64,000 nucleotides of DNA from Myrmaecium sp. VS I D KN 1. Its lineage: Eukaryota > Ascomycota > Dothideomycetes > Valsariales > Valsariaceae. Numbering within the stretch: position 1 is the first letter of the stretch; the number at the start of each line of letters is the position of its first letter. Shown in pieces: positions 1 through 13,001 of the stretch. Location: the NCBI GenBank assembly GCA_019775845.1, contig JADQAV010000017.1, positions 806,001 through 870,000 on the forward strand, written 5' to 3'. A model generated the notes under the pieces. That model searched no databases, had not been told where the DNA came from, and was given only the letters and a program-made list of their open reading frames with translations. A program made the position numbers and the translations under genes.

Positions 1-255
1 GGTAGAACTAGTTAGCTAGGTCTAGGTCTAATTCTAGGCCCTAGTTAATTTTAAATTATCTAAGTCTAGGCCTTACTTAATTCTAACTTATCTAAGTCTA
101 GGCCTTAGTTAACTTTAAATTATATAATTTTGGGCTTAGCCTGATTCCAGATCAGCTAGTTCTTTACCTTAGTTTCTGGTATATTATAACCATCTTATAA
201 TACCTTTATTTAGTGGTTTTTATATATTATAACCATATTATAATGCCTTAGTTTT
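1..255 (+). repeat. Copy of long-inverted-repeat family, inner arm (repeat C)
   Basis: The stretch opening with ggtagaactagttagctagg and closing near ttataatgccttagttttaa recurs at about 849-1085 and 27,636-27,865 in the same direction, and inverted at about 1945-2198. It is cut by the window edge. Positions 256-369 that follow hold no assignable feature. Confidence 0.7.
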
Positions 256-369
256 AACAAAATTAGTAGAAGAAGATATTATTAAAGTAGTAGAGTTAGT
301 ATATATATACTAATTATATAAGAAACCATGCAAAGACGGGACTTACTTAAAAGATTAGTAATTATAGTA

Positions 370-2460
370 AATATAATAGAGCTAACTAAGTATATAAGGG
401 GTTATAAAAGATCTAGAGGAGTATTTAATAAGTGATAAATAAGACCTAGTTTATTTTACTATCCTAGTAATTATCTAGATTACTTAGATAGGCTATTATA
501 CCGATAAAAAAATACATCTATATAGTTACCGGTATTATAGATAACTAAGCACTGGAGTAACTAGAAAAATCCAAAAGGAGATATATTATATATATAGTTA
601 GATCCGGCTATTCTTTTACTAACCTTATAAGAAGTTATAGAAGTGCAAGAGTTTCATAGAGAAAATAGCAGAGTATTCCTATAATATACTATAGGTTTTT
701 ACGTTCTATAGACGCGTTCTTTTATTAACCGCATAGCTATCTAGTTAAAGATAGGTAGCCCTTATCTATAGGCTTTATTATATTAACGCCGAGCTCCTAG
801 TATAAGGGGCTAAGCTTCTAGCTATTTATGGAGCTTTTTATTATTTTAAAATTACTTAGGTAGAGCTAGTTAGCCAGTTTCCTGCCTGATTCTAAGCCTT
901 ATTTAATTTCAGATTATCTAATTATAGCCCTTATATAATTTTAAACTATCTAGTACTAAGCCCCAGAGATTAACTAATTCTAGTTCCTTAGTTTCTGATA
1001 TTTCTGGCAGATTATAACTATATTTATAATACCTTTATCTGATACCTTAAACATTCTATAACCTTATTATAATGCCTTAGTTTTAATAAAGGGTCTATTA
1101 AGTAGATACCAGACTTATACTAGGAAACTAAAGGTATAGATCCTTTATAAAGAATTATACTTTCTTACTAATCTTAAATATCTTAGATATATACTTTAAA
1201 GTATAGTATTATACCTATAAATTTATTTTATTCCAGAAGTACGGCGTGCCTTTCTAAAATCATCCTCTAGGTTTCTCTATTATATAGAGTTTCTTTTATA
1301 CCTTTAGTACCTCTTCTATTAGGACGCCCCTTATAATATCCTAAATTAGAACTAAGTTTTAAGTATATAGTATGCAAGTTAGTATTGTCTTAATTATTAT
1401 TATATATCAGATTATTTTATATAGACTCTACTGGGAAGGTATTAGAGATTTATCTAATTATCTTATTTTTTCCTATTATAGACTCTTAAATAGTATTTAA
1501 GGGTTTAGCTCTAATACTTAAGCAAATTATCTACTATAGGTATATAGATAGAAAGTAGTACTAAGATACTAGAAAACTATATATTAATAGTAGAGGTATA
1601 TCTAGTACTTAATAGTAAACATTATAGGCTCATTAGTAAGGGTCTGTTTAAATTATTCTAATAATAGAATTTTAAGTTTTTTATATTCTTATCACTATAA
1701 GCGGCTTTCTAAGTCTAGTAGAATTTAGCCTATAAGAGCGCTAGAAGTCCTAAGAGGGTAGGTATTATACCTCCCTTATCTACTCTATAGTTAAGTACTT
1801 TTATAACGAGTAGTATACCTTAGATATTAGTTAATAATAATAAACTTTATATATATTATAATAGTATATTATTTAGTTACTCCCCTACTTTAATTTCAGT
1901 AATCTTATAAGGACTAGTAATAGTCTTATTATTATTATTATCAAAATAAGGCATTATAATATAGTTATAATGTATTAAAACTACTAAATAAAAGCATTAT
2001 AAGATGGTTATAATACTAGAAACTAAAGTAAAGAACTAGCTAATATAGAATTACGCGGGGCCTAGAACTAAATAAATTAGAATTTACTAAGGCCTAGGGC
2101 CCTAGACTCTAATTATTTAGAATTAACTAGGGCCTAGACTTAGATAATTCAGAATTAACTAAGGCCCAGACTTAGGCCTAGAACTAGCTAACTAGCTCCA
2201 CCAAGTTAATTTTAAATTAATAGAAAACTCTATAAAAAGCTAGAAGCCTAGCCTTTATACTAGGAAGCTAGGTATTACTATAGAAAAGTCTAAAAATAAA
2301 GCCGGCCTATCTATATCTAGATAGACTATTTAGGTAATCTAGATAACTACTAGGATAATAAAATAGACTAGGGCTGATTTATTACCTATAAAGTACTCCT
2401 CTAAAATCTTTTATAACTCCTTATATACTTATTCAGCTCTATCCTATTTAATAAGTATAT
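370..2460. mobile_element. Long inverted-repeat element (repeats E and C as arms), possible Mutator-like DNA transposon
   Basis: Two arms face each other. The left arm is about 370-1085, made of repeat E (370-848, enlarged by extra sequence around 515-745) followed by repeat C (849-1085). The right arm is about 1945-2460, with C (1945-2198) then E (2199-2460) in inverted order. The E-C joint is the same on both sides (taattttaaatt next to the c/tagctagtt motif), so the arms behave as one long terminal inverted repeat of roughly 500 bp. The 860-bp centre (1086-1944) holds a gypsy fossil, not a transposase. Long terminal inverted repeats fit Mutator-like elements; another possibility is an inverted duplication of an unrelated repeat. 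Confidence 0.5.
1100..1940 (-). mobile_element. Ty3/gypsy fossil (integrase end), inside inverted-repeat element
   Basis: The stretch at about 1140-1340 aligns by eye with 12,110-12,300 and 31,675-31,860, the integrase C-terminal part of family B on the minus strand. The rest is more divergent. It is a broken, RIP-mutated fragment of the gypsy group, enclosed by the inverted arms at 849-1085 and 1945-2198. Confidence 0.5.
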
Positions 2461-2773
2461 ACTTCTAGTTAATTATATTTACGCTTATACTAGAATTTAT
2501 ATATATATAATTAGTAACTCTTATATATCTACTGTAGAAATTATACTTAGGAATATAAGTTCCAGCTCTACTTAAATTAGGAGCTCTACTATACTTTCTA
2601 CTTTACCTTAGAATAATACTTAATCTTTTCCTATATCTAACTAGCTTATTATTATATAGTTAATTTAGTTCGCGCCCTTTATAAGATCTTTAATTAGTAG
2701 TATTTAGTAGTATTAGGTATTTTACCCGGCCTTTCTATATTATACAGCTCGAGTCCCTTTATAAGGGTCTACC
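2461..2773. other. AT-rich RIP-mutated spacer, nothing assignable
   Basis: No repeat shared with the rest of the window and no recognisable coding remnant. It has the same CpA/TpG depletion as its surroundings. Confidence 0.5.
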
Positions 2774-2852
2774 TATTAGAAACTACCCTAGCTAGCAGCC
2801 TGAGGAGGCACTAAGTAGCCTTAGGTAGTACTAAGTAGGTTTAGGTAGCGCT
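2774..2852 (+). repeat. Partial LTR of gypsy family A
   Basis: It begins tattagaaactaccc, the RIP-altered start of the family A LTR seen whole at 19,383-19,674. It is followed directly by a family A LTR in the opposite direction. Confidence 0.65.
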
Positions 2853-2951
2853 TATTAAGGTTTATATAGGGTCTTAAAGATATAAGGAAAGAGTATTTAA
2901 TATTAAATAAGATAAATCGCTAAAGATCTAATACTACCTTTAGCTCTCCCT

Positions 2952-3172
2952 TATTAGGGGCCTAAGGCTAGGGAGGCTAAAGACTTACCTTATTAGAGGT
3001 AAGACTTTATAAGCTAATATATAATTATTACGTACTTATGTACGTAACCTCCTAGGGATACTATATAAACTAGTAAGCCCCCTTATACTCTTAACTTTCC
3101 TTCCTTAGATAATCCTTCTTATTTTATAGTTAATCTATTAGGCTATTCTTAGCTACGGTTTAGACTATAATA
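2952..3172 (+). repeat. 5' LTR of Gypsy-1
   Basis: About 221 bp, near-identical in layout to 8999-9219. It starts tattagggg, as expected from TGTTAGGGG after RIP, and ends ttagactataata. Confidence 0.85.
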
Positions 3173-6100
3173 TTAAGATTATCTCTTTCTAGTACGCTAG
3201 GTTCCCTAGGTACTATATAGCTAATATAGAGATATTAGATATTAATCTAGATACTCTCGCTAAAGAGGTTATATAATTATATAATAAGCTTATAACCGCC
3301 TAGTAGTAGAACCGCGTAATTAAAATACTTTATATAGAAATTAAATTACTTTAGAACTAGAGAGCGGCTATAGCGACGCTCTCTACTACCTCTACTACTA
3401 AAGTCCTGACTATAATAGCTAAAGCCCTACTAAGATTATACTTCTTTAACCCGACCTAATATACTTATAATAACCTAAAGAAGTACCCTACGTTTAAGAT
3501 AAACCTTTATATAAAACTAGTAATAGACGCCCGTTACTTAAATATAAAGGAGAAGAAGGCTTAGTATATTTTTAGCCGTCTAAGTAGAAAGGCCGCTTAG
3601 AAGATCTTACCTTAAATTTATATAAAGGAAGGAAATAATAAGGTATTATAGGTAGATAAGCTATACTAAATTATAAATATTACCTTTAAGGATATTATTA
3701 GTTAGTAAAAGGCCCTTATATAAGTTAATACTATAAAGTAAGGATCTCGGGACCTAAATAAGTTCCTAAATAAGTTTAATAAGGTTATAATCGAAGCCGG
3801 AGGCCTATCTTAAGCGGATAACTAGAAGAAAGTCCTTCTTTAAATAGCTATTAATATAAAGCTCCTATAAGAGATAATTAGGGCTAGGAGGGCTAAGTTA
3901 TATAAAGACTATTATAATTAGTTTAGATAAGTAGACGAGGACTAGAAAATAGTAATTTAGATCTAGAATTATACTAGTTATTATATAATACCGATATTCT
4001 AGTCTCGGGCCCCTACTTAACTATCTTATAACTAGAATTAGAAAGATTAGGAACTAACTAAGGTAAACGCTATAAAGATATAAAGATAATAGCCTTATAT
4101 ACGCGCTAAATAGGTAACTTAAGATAAGGTATAAAAGAGATAGACGGAAGGGGTATACTTTAAATATAATAAGAAGAATTACTTCGCTAGGTAGTACTAG
4201 CTACTCCTAGCCTAGAGGCCTAAATAAGTCGTAGCTATATAAGATATAGAAGAGGCTAAGGACTTTAATAATAGAAAGTATTAGTTAGCTAATAAGGAAT
4301 AGGGAAAAGTATAACCCTCGTATAAAGTTACGAACGAGGGGACCCGGATAAATAGTATAGAATTTATAAAGTTTCTCTTTAATTAGTAAGACTTTAAAAG
4401 ATTAAGTAGAAATTTATCTCCTTTTATTATCTATACGATAGTTAATAAGGTATATATAATATATACTCTAGTAGATAATAAGTATTTAAGTCACGGAATT
4501 ATTAATAAGTAGTTTATACGAAAGTATTAGCTTCCGACCTTTAAAATTAAATTTAGAAGAGTAAACGGGGTAGCTAGAGGGGAAGGCTAAATTATATAAA
4601 TTTATATAAGTAAGGCTAGATATTAAAATATATAAAAAAGAGGGAGCCTATTTCTATATCCTCCTAGATTATCTAAAATATAATCTAATCTTAGGGAAGT
4701 TATAGCTAGACTACTATAATACCTAAATAAACTTAAAGAGAGGGAGGATCTTCCTTTATATAATAGGGGTTAAACTACGGCATAGGGGGAGGAAACCCCT
4801 ACTAAAAATAGAAATTATTTAAGTATATACCTCTATTATAGGAGCCTTATTAAGAAAAAGAAGGAAAAGGGGAGAAGTCTAAGTATTTATAGTAACTTTA
4901 GGGGATATCTAGAAGGCTCTTATATTTAAAAAGAAGGTTAACCCTCGTATAAGCCTACCTAAATAATATTAGGCTTACTTAGATTTATTTAAACCGGAAA
5001 ATATCTCCTTACTTCTACTATACCGGGGCCCTAGGATTAATTATAATACTAAGCTTATACGAAAGGATAGAAAGGAGCTAGAAATAATATAGGGCCCTCT
5101 ATATAATATAATTTAAGATAAACTAATAGTATTAAATAAAATACTTATTAAACTCTTAAATAAGAACTTTTTCTAGGTTAGCTATTCTTCCGTAGTAGCC
5201 CTAGTCCTTTTTATATAAAAGCTAGGAAGAGGCCTACGCTTCTATATAAACTACTAAACCCTAAATATAATTATAAAAAAGGATAGATATTCTTTACCGT
5301 TAATCTATAAGACCCTTAGGTAGATTAGTTAAGCTAAATAGTTTATAAAATTAGATACTAATATAGCCTTCTATAAGATCTAAATCGCCGAAGGAAAGGA
5401 GTAGATAATAGCCTTTTATATAAGATATAGCTTATATATATAACTAGTTACTCCTTTTAGCTTTATAAATACCCTAAATACTTTCTAAAAGTATATTAAC
5501 TAGACCCTAAGGAAGTACTTAAATAAATTCTACTTAGCCTATAAAGACGATATATTAATATACTTAGACGGGAGCTTAAAAGACTATTATATAAAAGTTA
5601 AAAAGATATTAGAGAAGTTAAAGGAAGCCGGGCTTTACCTAAATATTAATAAGTATAAATTTAAAGTAAAGGAGACTAAGTACCTCGGATTTATTATATA
5701 AATAGGAGGAGGAGTATAGATAGATCCTATAAAGGTTAAAATAATATAGGAATAAGAAGCCTTATTTTCCGTTAAAAAAGTTAAGGAATTCCTAGGCTTT
5801 ACTAATTTCTACTAATACCTTATAAAGGACCTTTTAAAGGTCGTACGACCGCTAGTAGAACTTACTTATAAGAATAAGGCTTTTAGATAGATAAAGGACT
5901 ATTAAGACGCCTTTATAAAGCTAAAGAAGATATTCTTAGAAGGGCCGGTACTTATAGTATTTAGCCCCCTTTATATAACGATAATATTAAGGGAGTCCTC
6001 TCTTAGTATAGCGAAGATAGTTTATTTAAGCTATATATCTTCTTCTTAAAGAAGAACTTACTAGCCGAGTATAACTACGAGATCTATAATAAGGAACTAC

Positions 6101-8998
6101 TAGCCGTCGTATATTATTTAGAGGAATAGGACTTAAAGCTAAGATTAGTTAAGAAATTCGAGATTATTATAAATTACCGGAACTTAGAGTACTTCTTTAG
6201 CCCTAGGAAATTAATAGAGAGATATATATAATAGTAGCTATTCTTTACCCGGTTTAACTTCTACTTCTATTATAAGAAAGGTACCGAGAATAGGGTAGTA
6301 GACGCCCTATTAAAGAGGATATAAGATATACTAAATAATATAGATAAATAAGTAATTAGTTATATAATTTAAATACTCTACTAACTAGTTCTAAGGGGAT
6401 ATATAATAGCCTTACTACTAACTTCTATCTTAGTAGAAGAGATTCCTTCGGAATAGGAACTAGCTAAGAACTATAATAAAATTTATTAGAAAGTAATCTA
6501 GATTATATAAAGTAGAGCCTAGTAATTCCCCTTATAGCTTTAGCTTAAGATCTCTATAGGAGAATATAAACTAGATAAGGAAGGCTTTATCCCTTACTAG
6601 AAAAGACGCTAGGTACTAAAGTATAAACTATTATATATAAAGATTATCTAGGAAGCCTACGACTTAATACTAGCTAGATATTTAAAACGGGAATAAATAT
6701 ATATTTATATCACCCGAGCATATTTCTAGCTAAATATAAGTAAGGATATAAGATAATTTATATAAAATTATATTATATATAGGAGAACTAAGGCTTTCTA
6801 GTAGTCGAAATAAGAACTTTAAAACCTTTACCTATCCCTAATAAACTATAGTAGGAAATATTAATAGACTTTATAACTAACTTCTTAGAAAGTAGAGGTC
6901 GTATAAATATCCTTATTATTATAGACCGGCTAATAAGGAGTATAATCTTCGAAGAAGTAAGAAAATAAATAATAGAATATTTAGCTAAGTTTATAGTCTA
7001 AAGCTTCGTATAATACTATAACTCCCCTAAAGTAATTACCTTAGATAGGGGTACTTAATTCATAGGAGAAATTTAGTTATATATATATAGGTTAATAGAG
7101 TTAAGAGGCACCTAAGCACGGCGTATTATCTATAAATAAACGGCGTTATAAAAAGGATTAATAATACTATAGAAGCCTATCTTAGAGCCTATATCTATTT
7201 CGACTAAAGTAACTAGGTAAGGCTACTCCCCTTAGCTAAACTAGCTCTTAATACTTATATAAATACTATAATAAGAGCTAGCCCCTTCTTTTTATCTTAT
7301 AGGTTCGAGTTATCCCCTTTTAAACTAAAGGAACTACTAGAAGAAGCCCTAGCTAGGACTAGGACCTCCTTATAAATAAAATTATATAAACTATTAGGAA
7401 TATACTTAAATAGGTAAAAGCGTTTATAGCTTATACTTAATAGGAAGCTAGACGCTAGGTAAATAAAAGGAAAGATCTAGCTCTAGAATACTATATAGGG
7501 GATAAGGTCTAGCTTTCTCTAAAGAATATTTATATAATACGGCTATATAAGAAACTAGATTAGAAAAATACTAAATATATTATCCTAGAGACTATAGACT
7601 TATATACTATATAATTAGATATTTCCCCTAGAATTTATAACGTCTTCTATATAAATTAAGTTTACTTAGTAGCGAATAACCCCTTACCTTCCTAGTAAAT
7701 AGATAACTTATAACCCCTACTAATATAGTAGGATAATAAAGACGAATATATAATTAAGAAGATTATTAATAAGTATTATATAAAGATAGGAAGAGGCTAG
7801 TAGGTATAAAATTTAGTAAAATAAGTAGAATATACTAGGCCTGCCTAGAAATCGAAAGTTATACTAGAAGATATAATAGCCTTAAAAGACTAGCTTATAT
7901 AAGAGGAAGGAGCTTCCTAATAATAAGTACTAGTAGAAGAAGAATATAGTAGTAAAGAGGTAAGGACTTTTATTTACTTTATAGACTACTAACTAAATTC
8001 TTAAGGTAAAAAGAGGTAAAGGTACTAGATTATACTAGATAAAAACGGAATAATATACGTACGGCTAATCCTCTATAATATAAATATTAGGAGGAAGAAC
8101 GGCTAGGGGCGTAGAAGGTATAAAAACCTCCTAGCCGTTTTAATAAGGATAACGCTACTAATAGGACTTCTATTTATAAGATATATAGGCGCCCTCGTAA
8201 AACCTAGTAATTTATATAATATTCCCGAAATTCCTATACGGACTATAAGCGTAGTAGACAGAGAAAGGAGTACTATAAGAGGTAATTAATATAGCGTTAA
8301 TATAGGATTAACAGGCTATTACGAGCTAGGAAACTAATATTAGTAAGAACTATTATATAAAAGACCGGACCTTAGTATTTACCTACTAAATTATAATTAA
8401 GAGACGATCCTAGCTATTAACCTAAAGAAGAAAGAAATAAGTAGGTATTTACTAGACTTTATACTAGATAAAGAATATTAATATAGTTATATAAGTAAAA
8501 ATCTATCTTATAGGCCGGAATAGATAAAAATTCGATACTAATATTAGTAACTCTACTAGAGAGAAGGATAAGTTATAATATAAGAGTAGTAGTAGGATAG
8601 TAGAAAAGAGAGATAAAGAGAGAAATAGGGATAGAGCTAGTAGTTAAAGATAGTAAAAAGAAAAGAAAGTAGAAATAAAGGAAGGAGAGCTCCTATTTAT
8701 AAACGAAACTAGATAGAGAAGTAGTTAAGTAGTATTATAAAGAATAAAAAGAAGTAGTAATTATATAATATACCGCTACCTTATATAAAGTATTTAGAAA
8801 CCGGAGGGGAGCGGTAGCTATAAAAAAGAAGTAGTTAACTCCTTATAATAAGAGAAGAGGATATTAAGCTAATATAGAAGCTAATACTACACCTTAATAA
8901 GGAAGATAGTTAACTATAGTCGACCGCTATAGTATAAATAGTTAATTACTATTTTATAAAGGTATACTATAGCCTAGAGAAGGGGAGGAAGAGGGTAA

Positions 8999-9219
8999 GA
9001 TTAGGGGCCTAAAGGTAGGGAGGTTAAAGACTTATTTTACTAGAAGTAAGGCTTCGTAAACTAATATATAACTATTATATACTTATATATATAACCTCTT
9101 AGGGGTACCGTACGAACTAGCGAGCCCCCTTATACTCTTAACTTTCCTTCCTTAGATAATTCTTCTTATCTTATAGTTAATCTATTAAGCTATTCTTAGC
9201 CGCGGTTTAGACTATAATA
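8999..9219 (+). repeat. 3' LTR of Gypsy-1
   Basis: Direct repeat partner of 2952-3172. It is followed at once by the tccct target duplication. Confidence 0.85.
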
Positions 9220-9462
9220 TCCCTTAAGTAGTAGAAAACTCCCTTATATCTTCTAGTAGCTAGTCCTCCTCTATTTAACTATTAATACTATTATTATTAC
9301 CTTTAGTATTAGTATAAGTTCTAGTTTACTATTCTTTAGCGCTATCTAGCCTATATTAGCTTAGAGGGCCGCTTAGTACTATTTAGCGCACTTAAACTTA
9401 TTTAGTACTACCTAAGGCTACTTAGTACCTCCTTAGGTTACTAGCTAGGGTAGTTTCTAATA

Positions 9463-9869
9463 CTATCCCTTTTTTAAGACTTAAGTTATTCTTAACTCGC
9501 TTAGCGTCCGCTTTAGGATTAATATATACTATACTTATAATACTAAAATTAAAGTTACTTACTTCTTATTCTTTATATCTCTATACTACTACTAATACTA
9601 TCTTCTATCCGGTAAGTTAGCCTACTAGTTTTAAATCCTATTAGGCTTATTTTAAGCTATTATTATACTAGCTAACTTTATTTAGTATTTACCCGTTATA
9701 CCTACTTCTTCCTTAGCGAAACGACGTTTATAAGATACTAAAGCTAGTAATAAGTTAAGAAATCTATATATAAGATATATAGATAGATACTATATTAGGT
9801 ATAGAGATAGTAAAACGGAGGTATATTACTTTAATACTAATAAAGATCTCTAATAACTTATCTTATTAT
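9463..9869 (-). mobile_element. 3' internal fragment of gypsy family A
   Basis: Read on the minus strand, it matches the sequence just before the 3' LTR of the family A element (about 18,990-19,382). It therefore belongs to the same old copy as the split LTR 2853-9462 and is cut off by the family B fragment at 9870. Confidence 0.65.
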
Positions 9870-12800
9870 TATTAGGAAAAGGGTAGTAACTAGCGTAGTT
9901 AAGTATTAATAAGGTAGTATTACTCGTAGTATATAAACTAATCCTAATAAGATACTCCGTTTTCCCTACTTCCTTAAGTACTTATATAAGCTAAGCTTCG
10001 CTTATACCTTACCTATATATCTCTAATATCTCGCCTAAAGCTCCTAAATAACTTAATATCTTAAAGCTCCGCGAGTTTTATAATTATCTTTCTTCCTAAA
10101 AAGAACGCTTCTACGGCCTTAGGGTCCTATTACGATAATAAAAATATTATTAGTTATTATTCTAGCCTTTAGCCTATTATTCCTTCCGCTTTTACTACGT
10201 TTCGCTTATATATAATATATATATAAACTATAGTTCGTCGCTCTTAAAATAGTATTACTTTTATTACTTCTCTTTCTCTTTTATCTCTTCTTTATAGTAG
10301 CTAATAATACCTCCCTCTATTATATCTATTATTATTTCTTTATATTATCTCTATATAACGCTCGTTGCCGTCCTTTATTATACTTAATATAACTAAGTTA
10401 TACTTAAGCTACTAAGGTAGTAAATATCCTAGCTATAATAATACTTACTATTCTATCTCTCCTCGCTATACGCCTCCCGCTACCGACTATAATTATAAAG
10501 ACTCTCTTATTATATTATCTCGTAAGCCCTCTATCCCTCGCTCCTAGTATATAATAATTATTTAGGAGATATCGCCCTCGTCTTATACTACGTCTATTAA
10601 TCCCGGTAATAGGATAATATATCCTCTTATAACTCCCCGTCGGTAACTATTCGACCTCCTTATAGTATACTTATATTCCTTATATTTATTTCCTTATATA
10701 TAATACTAATATTTTATAATTACCTTATATACTAGTTACTATCTAGTTATAATATATAGTAGAGTAGTTAGCTATTAATACCTACTCTAAGTATATTAAG
10801 CGTTAGGCTAACTATAGTAAATACGATATCTAGATAAATAGTAATATTATAATAAAGAAGTACTTCTACTATATTTATATTTAGTATAAATATATCCCTA
10901 TAGATCTTTACTTTATTTACTCTCTACTTATTCTCCTTCTTTATTCTTCTTATTAATCTATACCTAGGTACCTTCCTATCTAGTTCCTAAATATAATATC
11001 TTCCTAGCTAGGCTACTTATTTATTAAGAGGCTATAGCTAGTAGTTCTAAAGAGGCTAAGAATAACTTTAAATACTTTATTAAGAGCTTCGGGCAGCGCT
11101 TTACTACTTTTAAAAAGAGAAAGAAGAGAAGTAGTATTATACTTATACTACGTAAGCGGCCTATTTCTACTACTAATTACTTTACTTTACTAATCCTGTA
11201 CGTTAAGTATACTACTACTACTCTTAAGAGTTTATATAACCTAAAACGCTCCGCGGTATAGTTACTCCTCTCTTATACTTTATATTTATCTATATACTAA
11301 CCTATTTATATAGCCTCCCTCTTATTAACTATTATAGCGCCGATAGCTCGCGTAATATATATAGCCCTTTTATACCTATCTCGTCTTATTATACTTCCTC
11401 TAGAAGTCCTACTAAGAGTATAAAATTTCTTACTCCTACCTTTATATCTTCTATTTTTAGTACTAGTATTTCTAGCGCTTCCTAATACTAGGGTTAAGAT
11501 AAAGTTAGCTCTTCTAAATTAGTCTTAGCTAATTCTTCTTTTCTAGCTAATAGTTATATAGCCCTTAGGTCTTCTCTACTTTTATTTAGTATTAATAGTT
11601 TACTTTTCTAGGTTTACCTTACTAGCTAGGTATATAATACTAATATATTAATTACTATTACTAGTATAATAGTTATATCTCCCTTCTAGGATAAGTAAAC
11701 TAGTTTTTACCTATATATCGAATTTATTTCTAAGCTTCTTAGCTCCTTTTCGGTCTTCCCTACTAATCTATTAGTTATATATATGTAAGTATCTCTTTTA
11801 TTTAATAAGATACTTCTTTCTAGGTCCCCTGCCTATAGCTTTAAGGATTTCTTCTACTTTATAGTAGTAATTACTATTCTTATTTATTAGTTCTAGACCC
11901 GGCAGCTCTTATACTTTAGATATATCTAGCCTAGTTTTATAGGGCTTTAGTCTTTAGACGTTAAATACTAGCTAAAGGCGTTAGTATTATAATAATAGGG
12001 CTAGTGTATAAGCCTATATACTAACTATATCTTTAATTCTAAAAGAGTCTATCTAGCGTAGTACTAATTTCCTACTAAAGAGATAGAAGCGTAGGTCCTT
12101 AATAAAAAGCTATACTTTCTTACTAATCTTAAACGTCCTAGGCGTGTACTTCCTATTATAATACTTTACTTATAAATCTATTATATTTTAGAAGTACTTT
12201 TCCAGCTACTTCCTCTCTTTTTCTAATATATAAAGTCTTTCTTAAACTTCTAGTACCTTTTTCCTTAAGACGCTATCTATAGCGTCCTATAATAAGGTTA
12301 GGTTAAATTTATAAAGCGCGTAAAATAGCGTCGTTTTAGTTAACTATATATAGCGTTATTATATATAAACTCTATTAGATATAGGAGGTCTGCCTAGTTA
12401 TTCTACTATTATTTATAGTATATTCTAAGGTAGTATTCTAGTATCTAGTTCTACTTTTTAGTCTATCTATCTGAATACGGGTAGAAAATAGTACTAAGGC
12501 GCTAGTAAACTATATATAAGTAGTAGAAGTATAACTAGTATTTATTTATAAATATAAATCCCTTATTACTAATAATACCCTTCGGTACTCTAAATTATAT
12601 AAATAGCCCTTTTTCTAGTATTATTAGTAGCTTTACTACCTGGACCTTCTTAGTAGTCGGAATGTATAGAGCTATCTTAATATAGCGGTTAATTATAATA
12701 AGGATTATACTAAAGACGTAACTATTACGCTTACTAAGCGGTAGGCTAGTTATAAATCTATTATAATTTCCTATTATAATTCTTATAGTAGTAATAGTAG

Positions 12801-13001
12801 CTAGAGTTTACCTACTAGCTTTTAGAAAGAGTTTTTAACTCGCTAGTATTCCTAGTAGGTATCTATATACTCCTTACTTATAAGTAAGGACTAGTAGTAG
12901 TACTTACTTAGAAGCTTCTTAGTTTTTACGACTCTAAAATAGCTAGCCTATAGATTATTATAATATTTCTTAAGAAGTTCTATATATAATACCGGCTCCT
13001 T
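9870..13001 (-). mobile_element. Ty3/gypsy family B fossil, partial copy
   Basis: It runs parallel to 29,387-32,575 of the complete family B element: LTR at 9870-10,082 (about 213 bp, ending at the ctccgcgag motif and ttata), a 3' tail, a chromodomain-like stretch near 11,750-11,950, and integrase sequence to about 12,950. Only this 3' part is present. It is RIP-mutated and broken many times. At about 13,001 it meets the family A LTR. Confidence 0.75.

Larger units (their letters stand above)
2952..9219 (+). mobile_element. Ty3/gypsy LTR retrotransposon fossil with both LTRs (Gypsy-1)
   Basis: A direct repeat of about 221 bp bounds the element: LTRs at 2952-3172 and 8999-9219. Target duplications tccct lie at 2947-2951 and 9220-9224. 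Between them, in order on the + strand, are gag-like sequence (about 3240-4300), a protease zone (about 4400-4750), reverse transcriptase (about 5120-5900), RNase H (about 5990-6330) and integrase (about 6640-7350), then a tail of about 1.2 kb. The PR-RT-RH-IN order defines Ty3/gypsy. It looks whole in layout but is heavily RIP-mutated with very many breaks, so it is inactive. It is younger than the family A LTR it interrupts. LTR divergence cannot be used for dating because RIP inflates it. Confidence 0.88.
2853..9462 (-). repeat. Family A LTR (minus) split by insertion of a gypsy element
   Basis: The LTR reads tattaaggtttatata at its left end (2853) and ggtagtttctaata at its right end (9462). 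Its two parts (2853-2951 and 9220-9462) are separated by the whole gypsy element 2952-9219. Joined, they match the copies at 22,321-22,602 and 37,143-37,548. It is the 3' LTR of a minus-strand family A fragment whose internal sequence continues at 9463. Confidence 0.75.
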
